Part shown: piece after piece, positions 1 through 10,236 of the stretch
How positions within the stretch are numbered: position 1 is the stretch's first letter
Layout of the letters: each line of letters begins with the position of its first letter
DNA from: Xanthoparmelia taractica
Lineage: Eukaryota > Ascomycota > Lecanoromycetes > Lecanorales > Parmeliaceae
DNA: 64,000 bases
Direction of reading: 5' to 3'
Assembly: GCA_033085395.1 (NCBI GenBank)
Contig: MU853182.1
Location: 124,001 to 188,000 of the forward strand
Program-made: the position numbers and the translations under genes
The notes under the pieces: generated by a model
What the model saw: the letters and a program-made list of their open reading frames with translations, nothing else
Databases searched by the model: none
What the model was told of the DNA's origin: nothing

Positions 1-48
1 TCCTCCCCGCCCCCTGACTACCCTAATAACCCAATACCCCACAAACAG

Positions 49-547
49 ATCATAAACAAGCACTACCAACGCATCCTCACCCAATGGCCCCCCGACCTCC
101 TCCGCCCCGAAATCTCCTTCCAAAAAGCCCTCCACCGCCGCATAGAAGCTCGTCTCAAACCCCCACCCACTACATCCCCGGAAGAAAACGTCGTATCCAA
201 TCAAGCGCAAGCGATGGTGCCGACCAAGGTAGCGTTTGATGAGAAGGGCGAGCTGGAACAGGTCAACGTGCTCTATTCGTTTCTCGAGAACAGGTATATG
301 AAGCAGGTACGTAAGATCAGTCCTGCGTATCCTCTTTTAGAGAGAAAGATCTGTTTGTAGCAATAGGCTGATATGAGGCGTGGTGCTTTTGGTGCGAAAA
401 CAGTACCCCTTATCCGAAAAGATGATGAAACCGGCCTCGAATCCCAAATACTACGATGAGCTATTGAAGGAGATCACCGAGGCGCCGAAGCGGTCTTGGT
501 TTCAGAGCGTGCTGAATAGGTGGAAGGGGTTTCTGCGGTTTTCGTAG
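49..547 (+). CDS. Probable mitochondrial complex III assembly factor, UQCC2/Cbp6-like (5' partial)
   Basis: The gene enters from the left edge. Visible exons are 49-306 and 404-547; position 48 ends a CAG acceptor with a CTGAC branch site upstream, and the intron 307-403 has a GTACGT donor. The product reads HYQRILTQWPPDLLRPEISF near the start and ends in a basic tail at the TAG 545-547. A short helical protein with a W-P-x-D-x-L-R-P motif followed later by a Y-F/L-N-x-Y-K/M-x-x-Y-P segment is the pattern of UQCC2/Cbp6 factors, which bind newly made cytochrome b in mitochondria. That family assignment comes from pattern memory, not a search. The first exon(s) lie outside the window, so the targeting sequence cannot be judged. 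Confidence 0.5.
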
Positions 548-1393
548 GATACTGGGTTCCTACGGTTTTCGTGAGATGGATACTGGAGGTTATACGTACG
601 TACGGACGTGTATGTATGTATGTATGTATGTATAGCATGCATGCATGCACCCATACTAAGGAGCATGGTGGCGTTTTGGGCAGCGAATTTGCATACCTAC
701 CTTGGCGACGGCGGTGGCTATCTATTTTGTAAAAATCTACGGGCTGCTAGGTTTGGCCGGAATATATGAAATCGGTTGGTTGCAACCGTCTTGAGGTAAC
801 TAATGGTCTTTTTTATTCGTGTATGTTGCAACACGCAGTCACAGTCGCATACAGAGCTTCGCTTCCCATACTGTGTCTCCTCCCTCAGCACGGACACTTG
901 GCTTCTCAACTGTGCTCAGCACTATCTTTCGCCCATGCATGAACGCCGTTATGTGCCATTCTCTCTCTCTCTCTCTGTCTGCCAAACACCACGCCTACTC
1001 TCCTCATCATAACCTACAAACTACACCCCACCCACACAAAGAAAAAAAGAAAGAACGTGATCTTCCGTCTCCGTCTCCGTCTCCATCTCCACCTCCAACA
1101 TCCAACACGCGAACAGAAACGATCCCAAAAATCTCAACCAGCGAGACATGAGCGCCCCCCCTCCCCCCCCCCCAAAAAAAGAAAAGAAAAAAGAAAGAAA
1201 GAAAGAAAGAAACGAAATCAGTCCGAAGCCTCCTCTAGACCCCGACTCTTGGAAAAGGAACCAGACCAGCAAGTCTCAAACCAGGAGAACGCTCAAAGTT
1301 CAAAGTTCAAAAGATGAGGGGGGGGGGGGGGGTTGCACAGCCAGGACGGACGTCCCTCGAACCTCGGGGCCTTCAAAAAAAGCGCCCAATCCA
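548..1393. other. Intergenic, simple-repeat rich
   Basis: No gene is supported here. The stretch holds a (GTAT)n run near 608-634, a CT run near 960-979, homopolymer C near 1157-1172, GAAA-rich sequence near 1180-1210 and a G run at about 1317-1332. Short open frames across it owe their length to these repeats. Confidence 0.6.
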
Positions 1394-1660
1394 CTACATG
1401 CACTCCGAATCATCCAGCTGCCTATAGTAAATCCTCGGATTATCCCATCCCGCCGGCGCCTGATTGATATCAAAGTGTCCCTGGACCTGCCCGTTGACAT
1501 TGATCATCGTGCAATCGGGGCAATGGTTCGTGATCAAGATTTTAATTTGCGAGGGCCCATCCTGCTCTACCGGTCCGCTGGGAACGCTGTATCCGGAAAG
1601 AAAAGAAAGCCGTCAGTCAGCGTTGCAAAAAGAAAAAAAAGGGGGGGGGGCACGGAATAA

Positions 1661-1691
<31 letters not shown>

Positions 1692-2171
1692 TGTATGTAT
1701 GTATGTATGGGCGTGATATACTTACGCGCAACCGGGGCCGTTGGGGTCGCAATACGGCGTGCCCGATGAGATGATGCTGTAGCACGTCCCGCAGACGGTA
1801 CAATCGTTGGGCCCAAGTCCCACCATGGCCGCTGCATAGACGCCGGCGGGCAACTGATCGGGTCCGGCGGTGCTGGGGAAGAGAGGTGTTGGGGCTCTGC
1901 AGACGTTGCCGCCGATGGTGCAGGCGCTTTGTTGGCCGGACGGTTCCCAATCTTGCTGTTGATGGTGAGCTCGGTTTAGGAAACGAGGTTTGGGCTAAGC
2001 GGAGCTGAGGAGGGAAGTAAACGTAAGAGAAGGACTCACAGTGGCGAAGCCGACTTGATAACCACTGGGGACGTTGAGGTTTGGGGTAATTTGTTGCGCG
2101 ATTGGACTGGCAATCGTTAAGGCGCTGAGACCCCCGAGGGCTAGAATGGTGAAGAAGGCGACGCTGAGCAT
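1394..2171 (-). CDS. Small secreted cysteine-rich protein with expansin/EG45-like double-psi beta-barrel
   Basis: Three exons on the minus strand: 2171-2040, 1955-1726 and 1586-1394, giving 184 residues. Splice phases agree throughout (GTGAGT and GTAAGT donors, CAG acceptors). Residues 1-21 form a signal peptide (MLSVAFFTILALGGLSALTIA). The mature part has the order C-T-I-G-G-N-V-C, Y-A-A-A-M, C-T-V-C-G-T-C-Y-S, then I-T-N-H-C-P-D-C-T and a G-H-F-D-I segment before a final Y-Y-R-Q-L. This resembles the EG45/RlpA-type double-psi beta-barrel of expansin-like and barwin-like proteins, which act outside the cell on wall polymers or as effectors. No cellulose-binding C-terminal domain follows, so it is a single-domain form. 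The second intron carries a long tetranucleotide repeat. Function beyond secretion is inferred. Confidence 0.7.
1664..1709. repeat. (GTAT)n microsatellite in an intron
   Basis: About 11 copies of a GTAT/ATGT unit lie inside intron 2 of the expansin-like gene (intron 1725-1587 on the minus strand), close to its donor. Length variation could alter splicing efficiency. Confidence 0.9.
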
Positions 2172-3992
2172 GGTGAATTATTGGTATATGAATTTGTGTA
2201 AAGAGCTGAATTAGAGCAGGTCCTGCCTGTGAATGTTGATGTACGAGAAGGAGATGATATGGAGGATGATGGTAGGGACATTTTGGGCGACTTCTTGTAC
2301 TTATACATCTCTCTCGCACGGGACGGAATATAGCACTCAGAGTCCCTATGCAAGGTCCTTAGGTCTTAATCTCTGGGACCGGGGCCATTGTGTTTTGAAA
2401 ATGCGTTACAGAGCTCCATGCCGTGCCTTCTCGTTTCCAAAGACTTTCTCGGCCGTTACTCACCACCCGTCTCCAATCGAAGCCTGCGCACATGGTATAC
2501 TCTCCCGTCAAATTTCATTGTCATCGTCGATGAGCAGATGAGATCAGTTTCAGTCTGGCCCAACGGCAGAAGTCACTTTAGGATTGGTCGGTCACACTCT
2601 GTATGGAAGAATCCTATCGGATCAACGAGTGTTTCGCAGCCATTACGGCGGATCACATTACTGCCCCTGCTTCACTATGATACAGATATGCGCGTTGTGG
2701 GGGAACGTGGAGAACCCATCTGAAATGCCATGGTCCGCAAGATTGCTAATTTCACCAAATGATGTATTGGTGGGTGAGCAATCCCACTATCAAGCTTACA
2801 CCTACTGGTAACTCAGAAGTACATGTCAAATGTTCATCTCAAGAACACATGGCACGGCACGTTGGTTGGGATACTATGATATTCGATGTAGGGTTGCACA
2901 AGGAATATCTTCCATAGGTATGTTTGAGATCTTGGGAAGGATTTACGGAAACGTTAAAAGCCTTGGACAGACAAACGCGCGACTCGCGATGGGTGCCTCC
3001 GCACGTGAACAATGTAGAGAAGAACGGTAGGTATAGTCAGAAGTTGCCAGTAAAAAGTGTATGAAACCTTTAGAAAGCAGTTGAAACCTGCGACACGGTG
3101 CATAGACAAACGGGCGACACATGATTGGGCGCTCTCCCACGTAATCACAGGACAGAGAATTAGTCCAAGCATAACGCGCAAAGCGTGATCGACCTATGAA
3201 ACTGGCATGAGAATTGTGGCGGTCGCAGCAATGAAACCCCCATTGGCGCCAGACGGGTTGAAGCGGTTAAGTCCCCCATGGAAGATGCCGCTTGAAGTCT
3301 TGATTTCCCGCTCGAGTTTGGTCTTCGTGGTAATGAAACTCTCCGCAAGTGTGCGGAGTCATGGTTGATGATGTTCCATACCTTTCCCAATCTTGTCGGT
3401 TGGAGTCCTCTGCGCAGATTGAGCTTAACCCTCTGGCTCCGGAAGATCTGATGCACGAACTGTTTGAGAGTGTGCGCAACGGGTGGAGCCGTGTCATATG
3501 GACCATTCCGCAGCCCGTGATTATCTCGGCATCACGAAATTTCCGACTGGACGTGCAAATATTGGGTCACGGCATGGACCTCTGGGCTTTAGAAGCCGGC
3601 TCCGAGCGAGTAACAAAACTCGCCCGAATGTGTAGGAATCCAGATACTGGATTTTAGGAAAAGCAGGTGGACTGCGATGGTGCTGAGTCGGACTATGAAA
3701 GCAGGGGCTGATTGGGAGGGTCAATCTGCTCGCATTGCAACTGATGGAAAAGCTATTGGCCTACCCAAGAAAAGGATAGCATGAGAGCGCTAGATGTACA
3801 GCATAACGGTACCCAGATCAGGTTGCCATAGGTAAGCTGCTCTCGACGAGAAAGGTACCTGGTGAATATGCAATGGTAACATTTTATGTCGATTTACTTT
3901 GCGCATTATCGTACCATTAGCCACGAGACAAACGATGGTAGAATTTCAGGATTTGAAAGGCAGTTGTATTTGCTCTTGGTAGGTGCAAATTT

Positions 3993-4114
3993 CGATTTGA
4001 TCGACGAGTACTGTCGGATCTTTTGGTCATCCGATGGTCTGGCCCAGCACATTGGGCACAATTGGGGCAAATATAGGCTGTTGGAATGAGGCGACTATGA
4101 TCCGATTTCGATCC
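3993..4114. promoter_or_regulatory. Cluster of GATC/CGAT motifs, candidate White Collar (light/clock) element
   Basis: Within about 120 bp are CGATTTGATCGA (3993-4004), CGGATC (4015-4020), CCGATG (about 4031-4036) and GATCCGATTTCGATCC (4099-4114). Paired imperfect GATC/CGAT repeats are the form of White Collar Complex sites in the Neurospora frq promoter. The distance to frq (about 1.1-1.3 kb) is similar to a distal clock box. Binding is inference. Confidence 0.4.
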
Positions 4115-4722
4115 AGGCTTGTAATGATCATGATATATCTACTGCCAACTGGGTATTTTTCGTGCAGCAACTGATAACTGCCTTTTGGCTGAAGAATTGG
4201 AGGGTTGTGTAAATATCTTGGACCATCCCTGAGGTCCCTTAAGCTACCTTGTTTTTGTACAAGTCAAGGGTCTCACTCAGACTTGCGAATACTTCTAGTC
4301 AGTAGTAAAGCGATGGGGAAAGGGTTGATACCTTAAAGTCATCCTTGCGCGCTTATTATTGTTGTTTGTTGTTGTTGTTTGTTATGCAGCATGATGAAGT
4401 AGATGATGGATTCATATCGAAGGAAACTGCTATACGTGTCCTCTCATAAAGTTACACACCGCCGACTAAAAGTAGAGATGATAAAGTTTGAGGATATTCA
4501 ACGACAATCGTCCAAGAATCGTCGATGGGGCTATAAGGCTCAATGACTAAGCACAAGTTGATTGGTCCGATCTGCATGCTAGTTGTCAACCGTTGATTAA
4601 CCTCCAAGAAGAAGAGAGCCCGAGATCGAACATCTCAAGCAAAAGCATCGATTCAATCTGGCCCACATACTCTGGGTACCTGGGTGAAGAAAATAATAAT
4701 ACTCCAAGGGCATATTATTATT

Positions 4723-4738
4723 CGATCCAAGTGATCCC
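4723..4738. promoter_or_regulatory. Second paired GATCC motif upstream of frq
   Basis: CGATCCAAGTGATCCC holds two GATCC cores spaced by four bases, about 0.5 kb before the first strong ATG of frq. This is a candidate proximal light-responsive element; only the motif is seen. Confidence 0.3.
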
Positions 4739-4842
4739 ACCCCATGCTTCCTCCCGCCAGATGCATCCCTTCCCGAGAGAAAAAAAGAGAAAAAAGAGAA
4801 AAAGTCTGGGAAGGAGCACTCTCCGCCTCAAAAGTCCTCTCA

Positions 4843-4843
4843 C

Positions 4844-4884
<41 letters not shown>

Positions 4885-4896
4885 TTATTATTATTA
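4843..4896. repeat. (ATT)n microsatellite
   Basis: About 13 perfect ATT units followed by an interrupted extension, directly upstream of the pyrimidine-rich 5' region of frq. Confidence 0.95.
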
Positions 4897-5246
4897 CCAC
4901 CACCATCTACTACTACTCCTACTATTCCATCTCCCAGCAACCAACTGCGCCCAGACATGCCCCCTTCCGCCCCTCCACCTCCCCTTACCCTTTCTGCAGC
5001 TCTACATTGCACCCCAACTACCCAATCCATCCAACCCTCTGAGCATTCTGCTTATCCTTGTCTGCCCCTCCAGAGCCAACATATATACCCACCCAGCACC
5101 CTGAACCACTCTACTTACCCCTCCAGAGCCTAAAATTGATACTACTTCTTCACCCAGCGACGTCCCGTCTTTTTGATCTACTAGTCATCTTTCCTTTTTG
5201 ATATCCCTTTCCATTCTCTCGCTACCCATCCGGCCACACTGGTAAT

Positions 5247-5285
5247 ATGGGCAGGGTTCCAGAAAACCGAGCAATGAGACTTTAA
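5247..5285 (+). other. 13-codon short ORF in the frq 5' region (uORF or mutated original start)
   Basis: The ATG at 5247 has A at -3 and G at +4, a strong start context. It opens a frame that is the same as the frq frame and reads MGRVPENRAMRL before TAA 5283-5285. After the TAA the frame is again open through 5589. It may be an upstream ORF that tunes frq translation, or the true N-terminus cut by a nonsense change. Confidence 0.5.
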
Positions 5286-5399
5286 TCCCTTCGCAAAGCA
5301 ATTGAGGAGGCGCAACGAGGAAAAAGTGGAGGTCTGCTGGGTTTAAACTCATCAGGCAAGCTAGGCAAGGACAGGCCGCTAGACTGCGTGATAACCCAA

Positions 5400-8300
5400 A
5401 TGCTGTCCCAGCAATTCAGACCGTCTGTTCGTCAGATCTGCCATCCCTCGAACCCACGCCCGTCGAAAAGAGCAAAAACTGCAGCGGCGCCACGACATGA
5501 AGCAATAGGCGGTCGTGCCAAGGCAGAGAAATGGTTCAACCACACCAATAACAATGCTTCCGGCACCAAAGACGTCCCCTATCTCGACAGTCTGTCGCAT
5601 CTGCACTTTCCAATTTTAGGCAACCTGCTCACCCGTTGTTAGGCGATCCACCCTTCTATCTTAACGAAAGGGCATACTCCGGTGGTGAAAGTGCCTGTGC
5701 TGTACACTCGGATGGATCCTCCTTCAACCCTTCAAACCTCGGCCAGCCCACTGCCCCAACAAGGTCCCTGCTCGCCCAAATGGAGGTGAACGAAAGCAAT
5801 AGTGAAGACTTTCGTGGTGTGATCGACGACTTAACCATACAAAACAAAAGACTGAGAAAGAAGCTGAAGCAATACGAAAGGCTACATTGTTCTCATTTGC
5901 AAGAGGAGAAGTTGTTCGAGGTCAGAATCCATGGACTAGCCGCCCATCGTAAACGCAAGTTGGAGGAGATGTTGCGGAGTTTCGCTTCCAGTAGTGAAGA
6001 GTCGCCCGAAACGTCCCTCTTTAATATTGGTGATTTCAAAGCCTCTGCTCCAGCTCTGATAACCCACAAACCGTCCTCATCTGCGACCTCTTATTCCAAG
6101 GAGTCTAAACCTATCGATTCCGCGTATGCTTCCATGTCAGGCCAAACAGGGGTCTGGCAAAAGCAGTCGCAAGACCATCTACAAAAAAACAGGCAGGCTC
6201 AAAACAGGCAGGCTCAGTCCCATTCCAAACAACAGAATGTGAAATCTTATCTTGATGACATACCAGAAACCTTAGTGCCAAAGAACTCCCTCGCGATGTC
6301 TGAGAGAGCCAAAAGTAGATTAGTGGTCAGACGACTCGAACAAATCTTCACAGGCAGAAGGGCAGCACGCCGACATCATCTCTCGCACCAGCAACAGAAA
6401 GTCTCTCAATCAGCTGCCCAAGCGGATAGGATTCGGCTTGAAGCTCGCGGCTGCAAATTCCCATCGAGTCGGGAAGGTGTACGAGAGGCTCGTATCCTGC
6501 CTAGTAATGCGGAACTGAAAGTGGACTCGCTCAGCGAGGCCAATTTGGCTGCTCAACAGTCACAACAGACTGTCGAGACTCGTGGGCGAATCCTGCGGGA
6601 AGAAGGCTCGCGAGAGGCTCACATTCTGTTGGGCTGTGCAGAATCACAGATTGACTCTTCAAGCGAAACGAACCTGACCGGTCGACAATCACGTCAAAGC
6701 ACAGATGGCGAGGACTCCAGGTCCCGGGATCCACGGAGGAGCCGGGGTGTTACGCCGGATCAACGACCTACACGCCCAATCGATTTGGATCTCCATCGCG
6801 CGCAGGTGCCATCAGAAAATATCGAATACATTCGGCACTTGGGCCTCGCATCACCAACAGCGACTTTAGATGTCGAGTCAAGCCCGGACGACGGATGGGT
6901 GTTCCTTAATCTGCTCACAAGCATGGCGCAATTGCACACGCTGAATGTTACACCGGAGTTCATCCGACATGCTGTTGCCGATGTTAGCTCTAAATTTGAG
7001 CTCTCCACCGATGGCACGAAGGTTAGATGGCAAGGTGGAACCGATGGTACTAAGATGAGTTCCGACAGCGATGAAAGTGACGACACGGGCAACTGGAGAT
7101 CCATAGACACTAGCGTGTCCGTCAGCAAACGAGAATCGTTGGCAGTCATCCCAAGTAAAGCGGGCCTCGAAGACCATCAAGAGCCACACAGAGGCGTTGC
7201 TGCCCGCACTATGGGTTTGCCTGCAGCTCCCGAGGTTGGGGTCAAACGACGGCCGGTGTACCTAGAACGGCCCAACGAGGTAGACAAGTTCCAGTACAAA
7301 CCACTCTTCTTTCAGGGGACAACCTCTGAAGATGATGATGCCTCAGCTCATACGGTGAACTCAATCTCGTCATTTGATCCCATGGAAAATTCCACCGGAC
7401 TAAACTCGGGCTCTCATGGCATCCGCGAATCGGAAGTGAAGCTACGCAAGCAGAACCGGGAGAATGGACCTATCATATTCTACAACAAGGCCAGATTCTG
7501 CACAGATCTAAGTGGGGATTTAAGCGGTGCAATGCATGATGAGGCTGCTTATTCACGTTTCACGCAAGAGCCGGTTGGCTGTCTTCCACCTGCGGACATT
7601 GAGAAATGGGACGAGGGCGAAGGTGACTATGTTCAACTTGGAGACATTGTCATAGAGTCAATGGACTTGGACATCGGCAGCACAGCCACAACGCCCTCCG
7701 CATTAGACCTCGAAGATCTGAAGTCTTCGATCTCAGGCCTCTCAGCCACGTCACCGATTCCCATGGAGGTTTCCGGACTTGGTGGTATACAGCCGGAAGA
7801 TAACTTTATGGTCAAAGTCAAAGTACGTCACGGGGCGAGGAAAGGGCGAGGCTCACGTACGCAATCGCCATACTCCAGTCCTCGTAGCCAGATTCGACGC
7901 CTGCTTCACAACCTACCGCGAGGATCCATCAACACTTTTCGCGAAGCCAAGGACATCCCGCGCAGCCAACCCAATCGTTGCACTATGAGGAGTGAAATTA
8001 TCTCAACCGTCAAGACAGATATGCCCCCTTCGTCATTGCCTCCGCCATCTTACGTCTGTCTTCCTTTCTCTTCATCAGAATCTGGCGATGGTGACGACGA
8101 AGACGAAGACGAAGATGTCAATATCAAGTACTATGGCGAGAAGCGTCGAGATTCAGCAAAATCTTCAGTAGAGGATCTTGCCGACCCAAGGCCTGCGAAC
8201 CTCTTCCTGGGATCCTCATCAGACGAGAGTAGAGAATCCTCCTACCTTTCCACGTCGTCTGGCACTGAAGATGATTCTTCCATCGATTTTCTGGCGAATG

Positions 8301-8500
8301 CCCGAGTACTCGATCCTGACACTATCGCTGCTCAAGAAAGGGAATTTGAAGTCAATTCCGTCCCGCAACCGGCTCGAGCTGGTAGCATGGCTGTAACGTT
8401 AGGACAGCCTACTATCTCTGGCTCCGCGCCGTCTAGAACTGCAAAGACGGAAAGCGATGTGGATAGTATGAGTGTCGATGGAGACGCAGAAGACGATTGA
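5400..8500 (+). CDS. frq: FREQUENCY circadian clock protein
   Basis: Exons 5400-5589 and 5643-8500 give 1015 residues; the 53-nt intron (GTCTGT donor, GCTCAC branch, TTAG acceptor) joins the WFNHTNNN segment to DPPFY, both FRQ hallmarks. FRQ is the scaffold of the fungal clock: it dimerises, recruits the helicase FRH and casein kinase I, and represses the White Collar Complex. Visible parts: coiled coil about 119-150 (VIDDLTIQNKRLRKKLKQYE), VRRLEQIFTG about 292, DQRPTRP about 434, SENIEYIRHLGL about 452, GGTDGTKMSSDSDESD about 519, FQYKPLFF about 612, FCTDLSGD about 681, SGLGGIQPEDNF about 773, and an acidic run about 880. Length matches Neurospora FRQ (989). The start is uncertain: 5400 is the first ATG after an in-frame TAA at 5283. 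The ORF has no other break. Confidence 0.93.
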
Positions 8501-9145
8501 GCTTGAAATGGTTGGATAAAAAATTGCTGTGATGCGATCAACAAATCCCTCACTCACAATACGCGCCTCGAAATGAGTTTCCGCTCCCCAGTAAACCATA
8601 TCGTCACATCATCTCCCCTCACCGCGCCCTGGGACACAACGACGACAGTACTGTTGCATATGCTTACCTCTGCCGCATATATTAAAGGGCGGCTTGCGTA
8701 AAAGCGGACGTCTACAGCAGCCATTGATGGGCAAGCCTTGTAGGTGTGGCCCCACAAAGGGCCAAGGCGAGGAGGGTGAAAAACGACTTTGGTGGTGAGG
8801 ATGCCGGTTCATAAGGAATTTACCTGCGGCGAGGACCTTTACCCATGGTCCTGGCTGTATCCACATATCTGACGAGGGCGAGTATGGCGATACCTGTGAG
8901 GGCTGGATTGATTGCCGTGCACTACCCTCATTTTAGGTAGCGCGGTCGCAGTGCAGGAAATGCTATGACCTTACTGCTTTGAATACAGATTCTTGAGATC
9001 ATTCTTCTCCCTGCTCAATCGCCAAGTACATCGGCATCTCATTGGCGTTTTCCCCAAATCGCCAATGCACATTATCTCTTGGCAACGGTCTCGACAACTT
9101 GGGAATAGCGTGCTTGGCGTGACGAGTGCCAAGCACGACCCCTCC
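8501..9145. other. Intergenic between frq and a small conserved gene
   Basis: No gene seen. It should hold the frq 3' UTR and the promoter of the next gene; a pyrimidine-rich stretch occurs at 9170-9290 just before the ATG 9305. Confidence 0.5.
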
Positions 9146-9304
9146 ATGACTACTGGAAATCAAGGTAAACATCCCACTTCACACTCTCTCTCCTTTACCC
9201 TCTTCATCCCCTCCATACCTTCTCTCAGCCTCCAATTCATATCAACATCAACACTCCATTCTTCCCAACCACCACACTACCACCAAAAAGAACAAGCAGC
9301 GACT

Positions 9305-9935
9305 ATGAACGCAGGAACAGGCCAACAAGGCAACGCCGCCGGCGGACAGGAAGATTACCTCGACAAGGGTACATTCTCCCCGCTCCCTCTCTAGATTCCC
9401 TACCTACCTCCCTCTCTCTTCCCCCCTCCCACTCTCAATCCATCTCACCTCCCCACTTCCTCCCTCACCCTCCTGCTCAACTTACCCTGCCTCCATACCT
9501 ACCTCCCCTCCCTACCCCGCTCTCAACCCTTCTTCCCTCTCCCTCTTCTTGATCTTGATCTCCACCTTGTCTTACAAAGCTAACGTCCCCGCTCCGTTTC
9601 GCAACCACACAGGCCTCGACGCCGCAGAAAAGAAATTCGGACAGGGCAAAGTGGACCCGGCCAAGCAGCGCGGCATGAACGAGAAGATTACGGATAAGGC
9701 GAGGGGGATGTTTGAGAAGGCTACGGGGTATGAGTCGTTCTTGGCCCCTTTTTCTTGTTTGTGGGGTTGCTGTTGTTTGTATTTGGCTCGGGTTGGGCTT
9801 TGCTTGTTGTTGGTGTGGTTGGTGCGTCGTGTTGATGGGTGGGGTGTGAGATGGGAATTGAAATGCCAAGGTAATGCTAACGGGTGGGGTGTTTGCGTTT
9901 TTAGGAAAGATGTGCCGGACAAGGTTTCCAACTGA
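9305..9935 (+). CDS. Small conserved fungal protein (69 aa), unknown function
   Basis: Exons 9305-9368, 9613-9727 and 9905-9935 give 69 residues. The core reads EDYLDKGLDAAEKKFGQG, then AKQRGMNEKITDKARGMFEK and a KDVPDKVSN end. I recognise this charged, helical, cysteine-free pattern from conserved uncharacterised proteins of filamentous ascomycetes, but know no function. A further ATG at 9146 (MTTGNQ) could splice in frame to 9300 through an intron 9165-9299, adding nine residues; the 9305 start is preferred because the protein then starts just before the conserved core. Introns make up two thirds of the gene. Confidence 0.7.
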
Positions 9936-10236
9936 GGGTTCCATGCCTGAGGGATGATGAGGGATGGTATTGGGGTAGGGTATAGGGTATCAACAGTAGA
10001 ATGGGTTGTGTTAGGGGTGGGGAGACTGGTATGGAGGGAAGGATGAGTTGCTGGGCAGACTGTAGCCTTGGCTTTTCAAGTATCCTTTACCTTGAGATCC
10101 TATTGTGATTGCCCTGTACTTTTGATGTTCCAAATCAAGTTTCCCCCGTCGTAATCCCCGCATAATGCACCTTTACCCAAACATACCCGCCTTCCCATAT
10201 ACACCCAACGCAAATACACAACCATAACCCGCTCAA
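9936..10236. other. Convergent 3' intergenic stretch
   Basis: Between two genes that end towards each other (small conserved gene, plus; SCOT, minus). Nothing coding is seen. Confidence 0.5.

Larger units (their letters stand above)
2172..5246. other. Long gene-free region upstream of frq
   Basis: No gene can be supported over about 3 kb: open frames are short, overlapping and lack recognisable motifs or consistent splice signals. The part next to frq (about 3.9-5.2 kb) carries GATC/CGAT motif clusters, an ATT microsatellite and a pyrimidine-rich stretch, as expected for a long fungal promoter and 5' UTR. A segment near 3.35-3.65 kb has a moderately long open frame on the plus strand but no family I recognise. 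Confidence 0.5.

Noticed and set aside
608..634. Tetranucleotide runs as possible telomere or CRISPR-like repeats
   Set aside because: Simple microsatellites without spacers or telomeric TTAGGG; no CRISPR array is expected or seen in this eukaryotic sequence.
1567..2319. 250-codon minus-strand frame across the expansin-like gene
   Set aside because: It reads through two introns in a different frame; the spliced model recovers the signal peptide and cysteine motifs instead.
4593..5133. Overlapping frames around 4.6-5.1 kb on both strands
   Set aside because: Length comes from the ATT microsatellite and pyrimidine tract, which read open in most frames.
5636..8500. frq starting at 5636
   Set aside because: The first codon there is TTG, not ATG, and FRQ homology continues upstream across a 53-nt intron.
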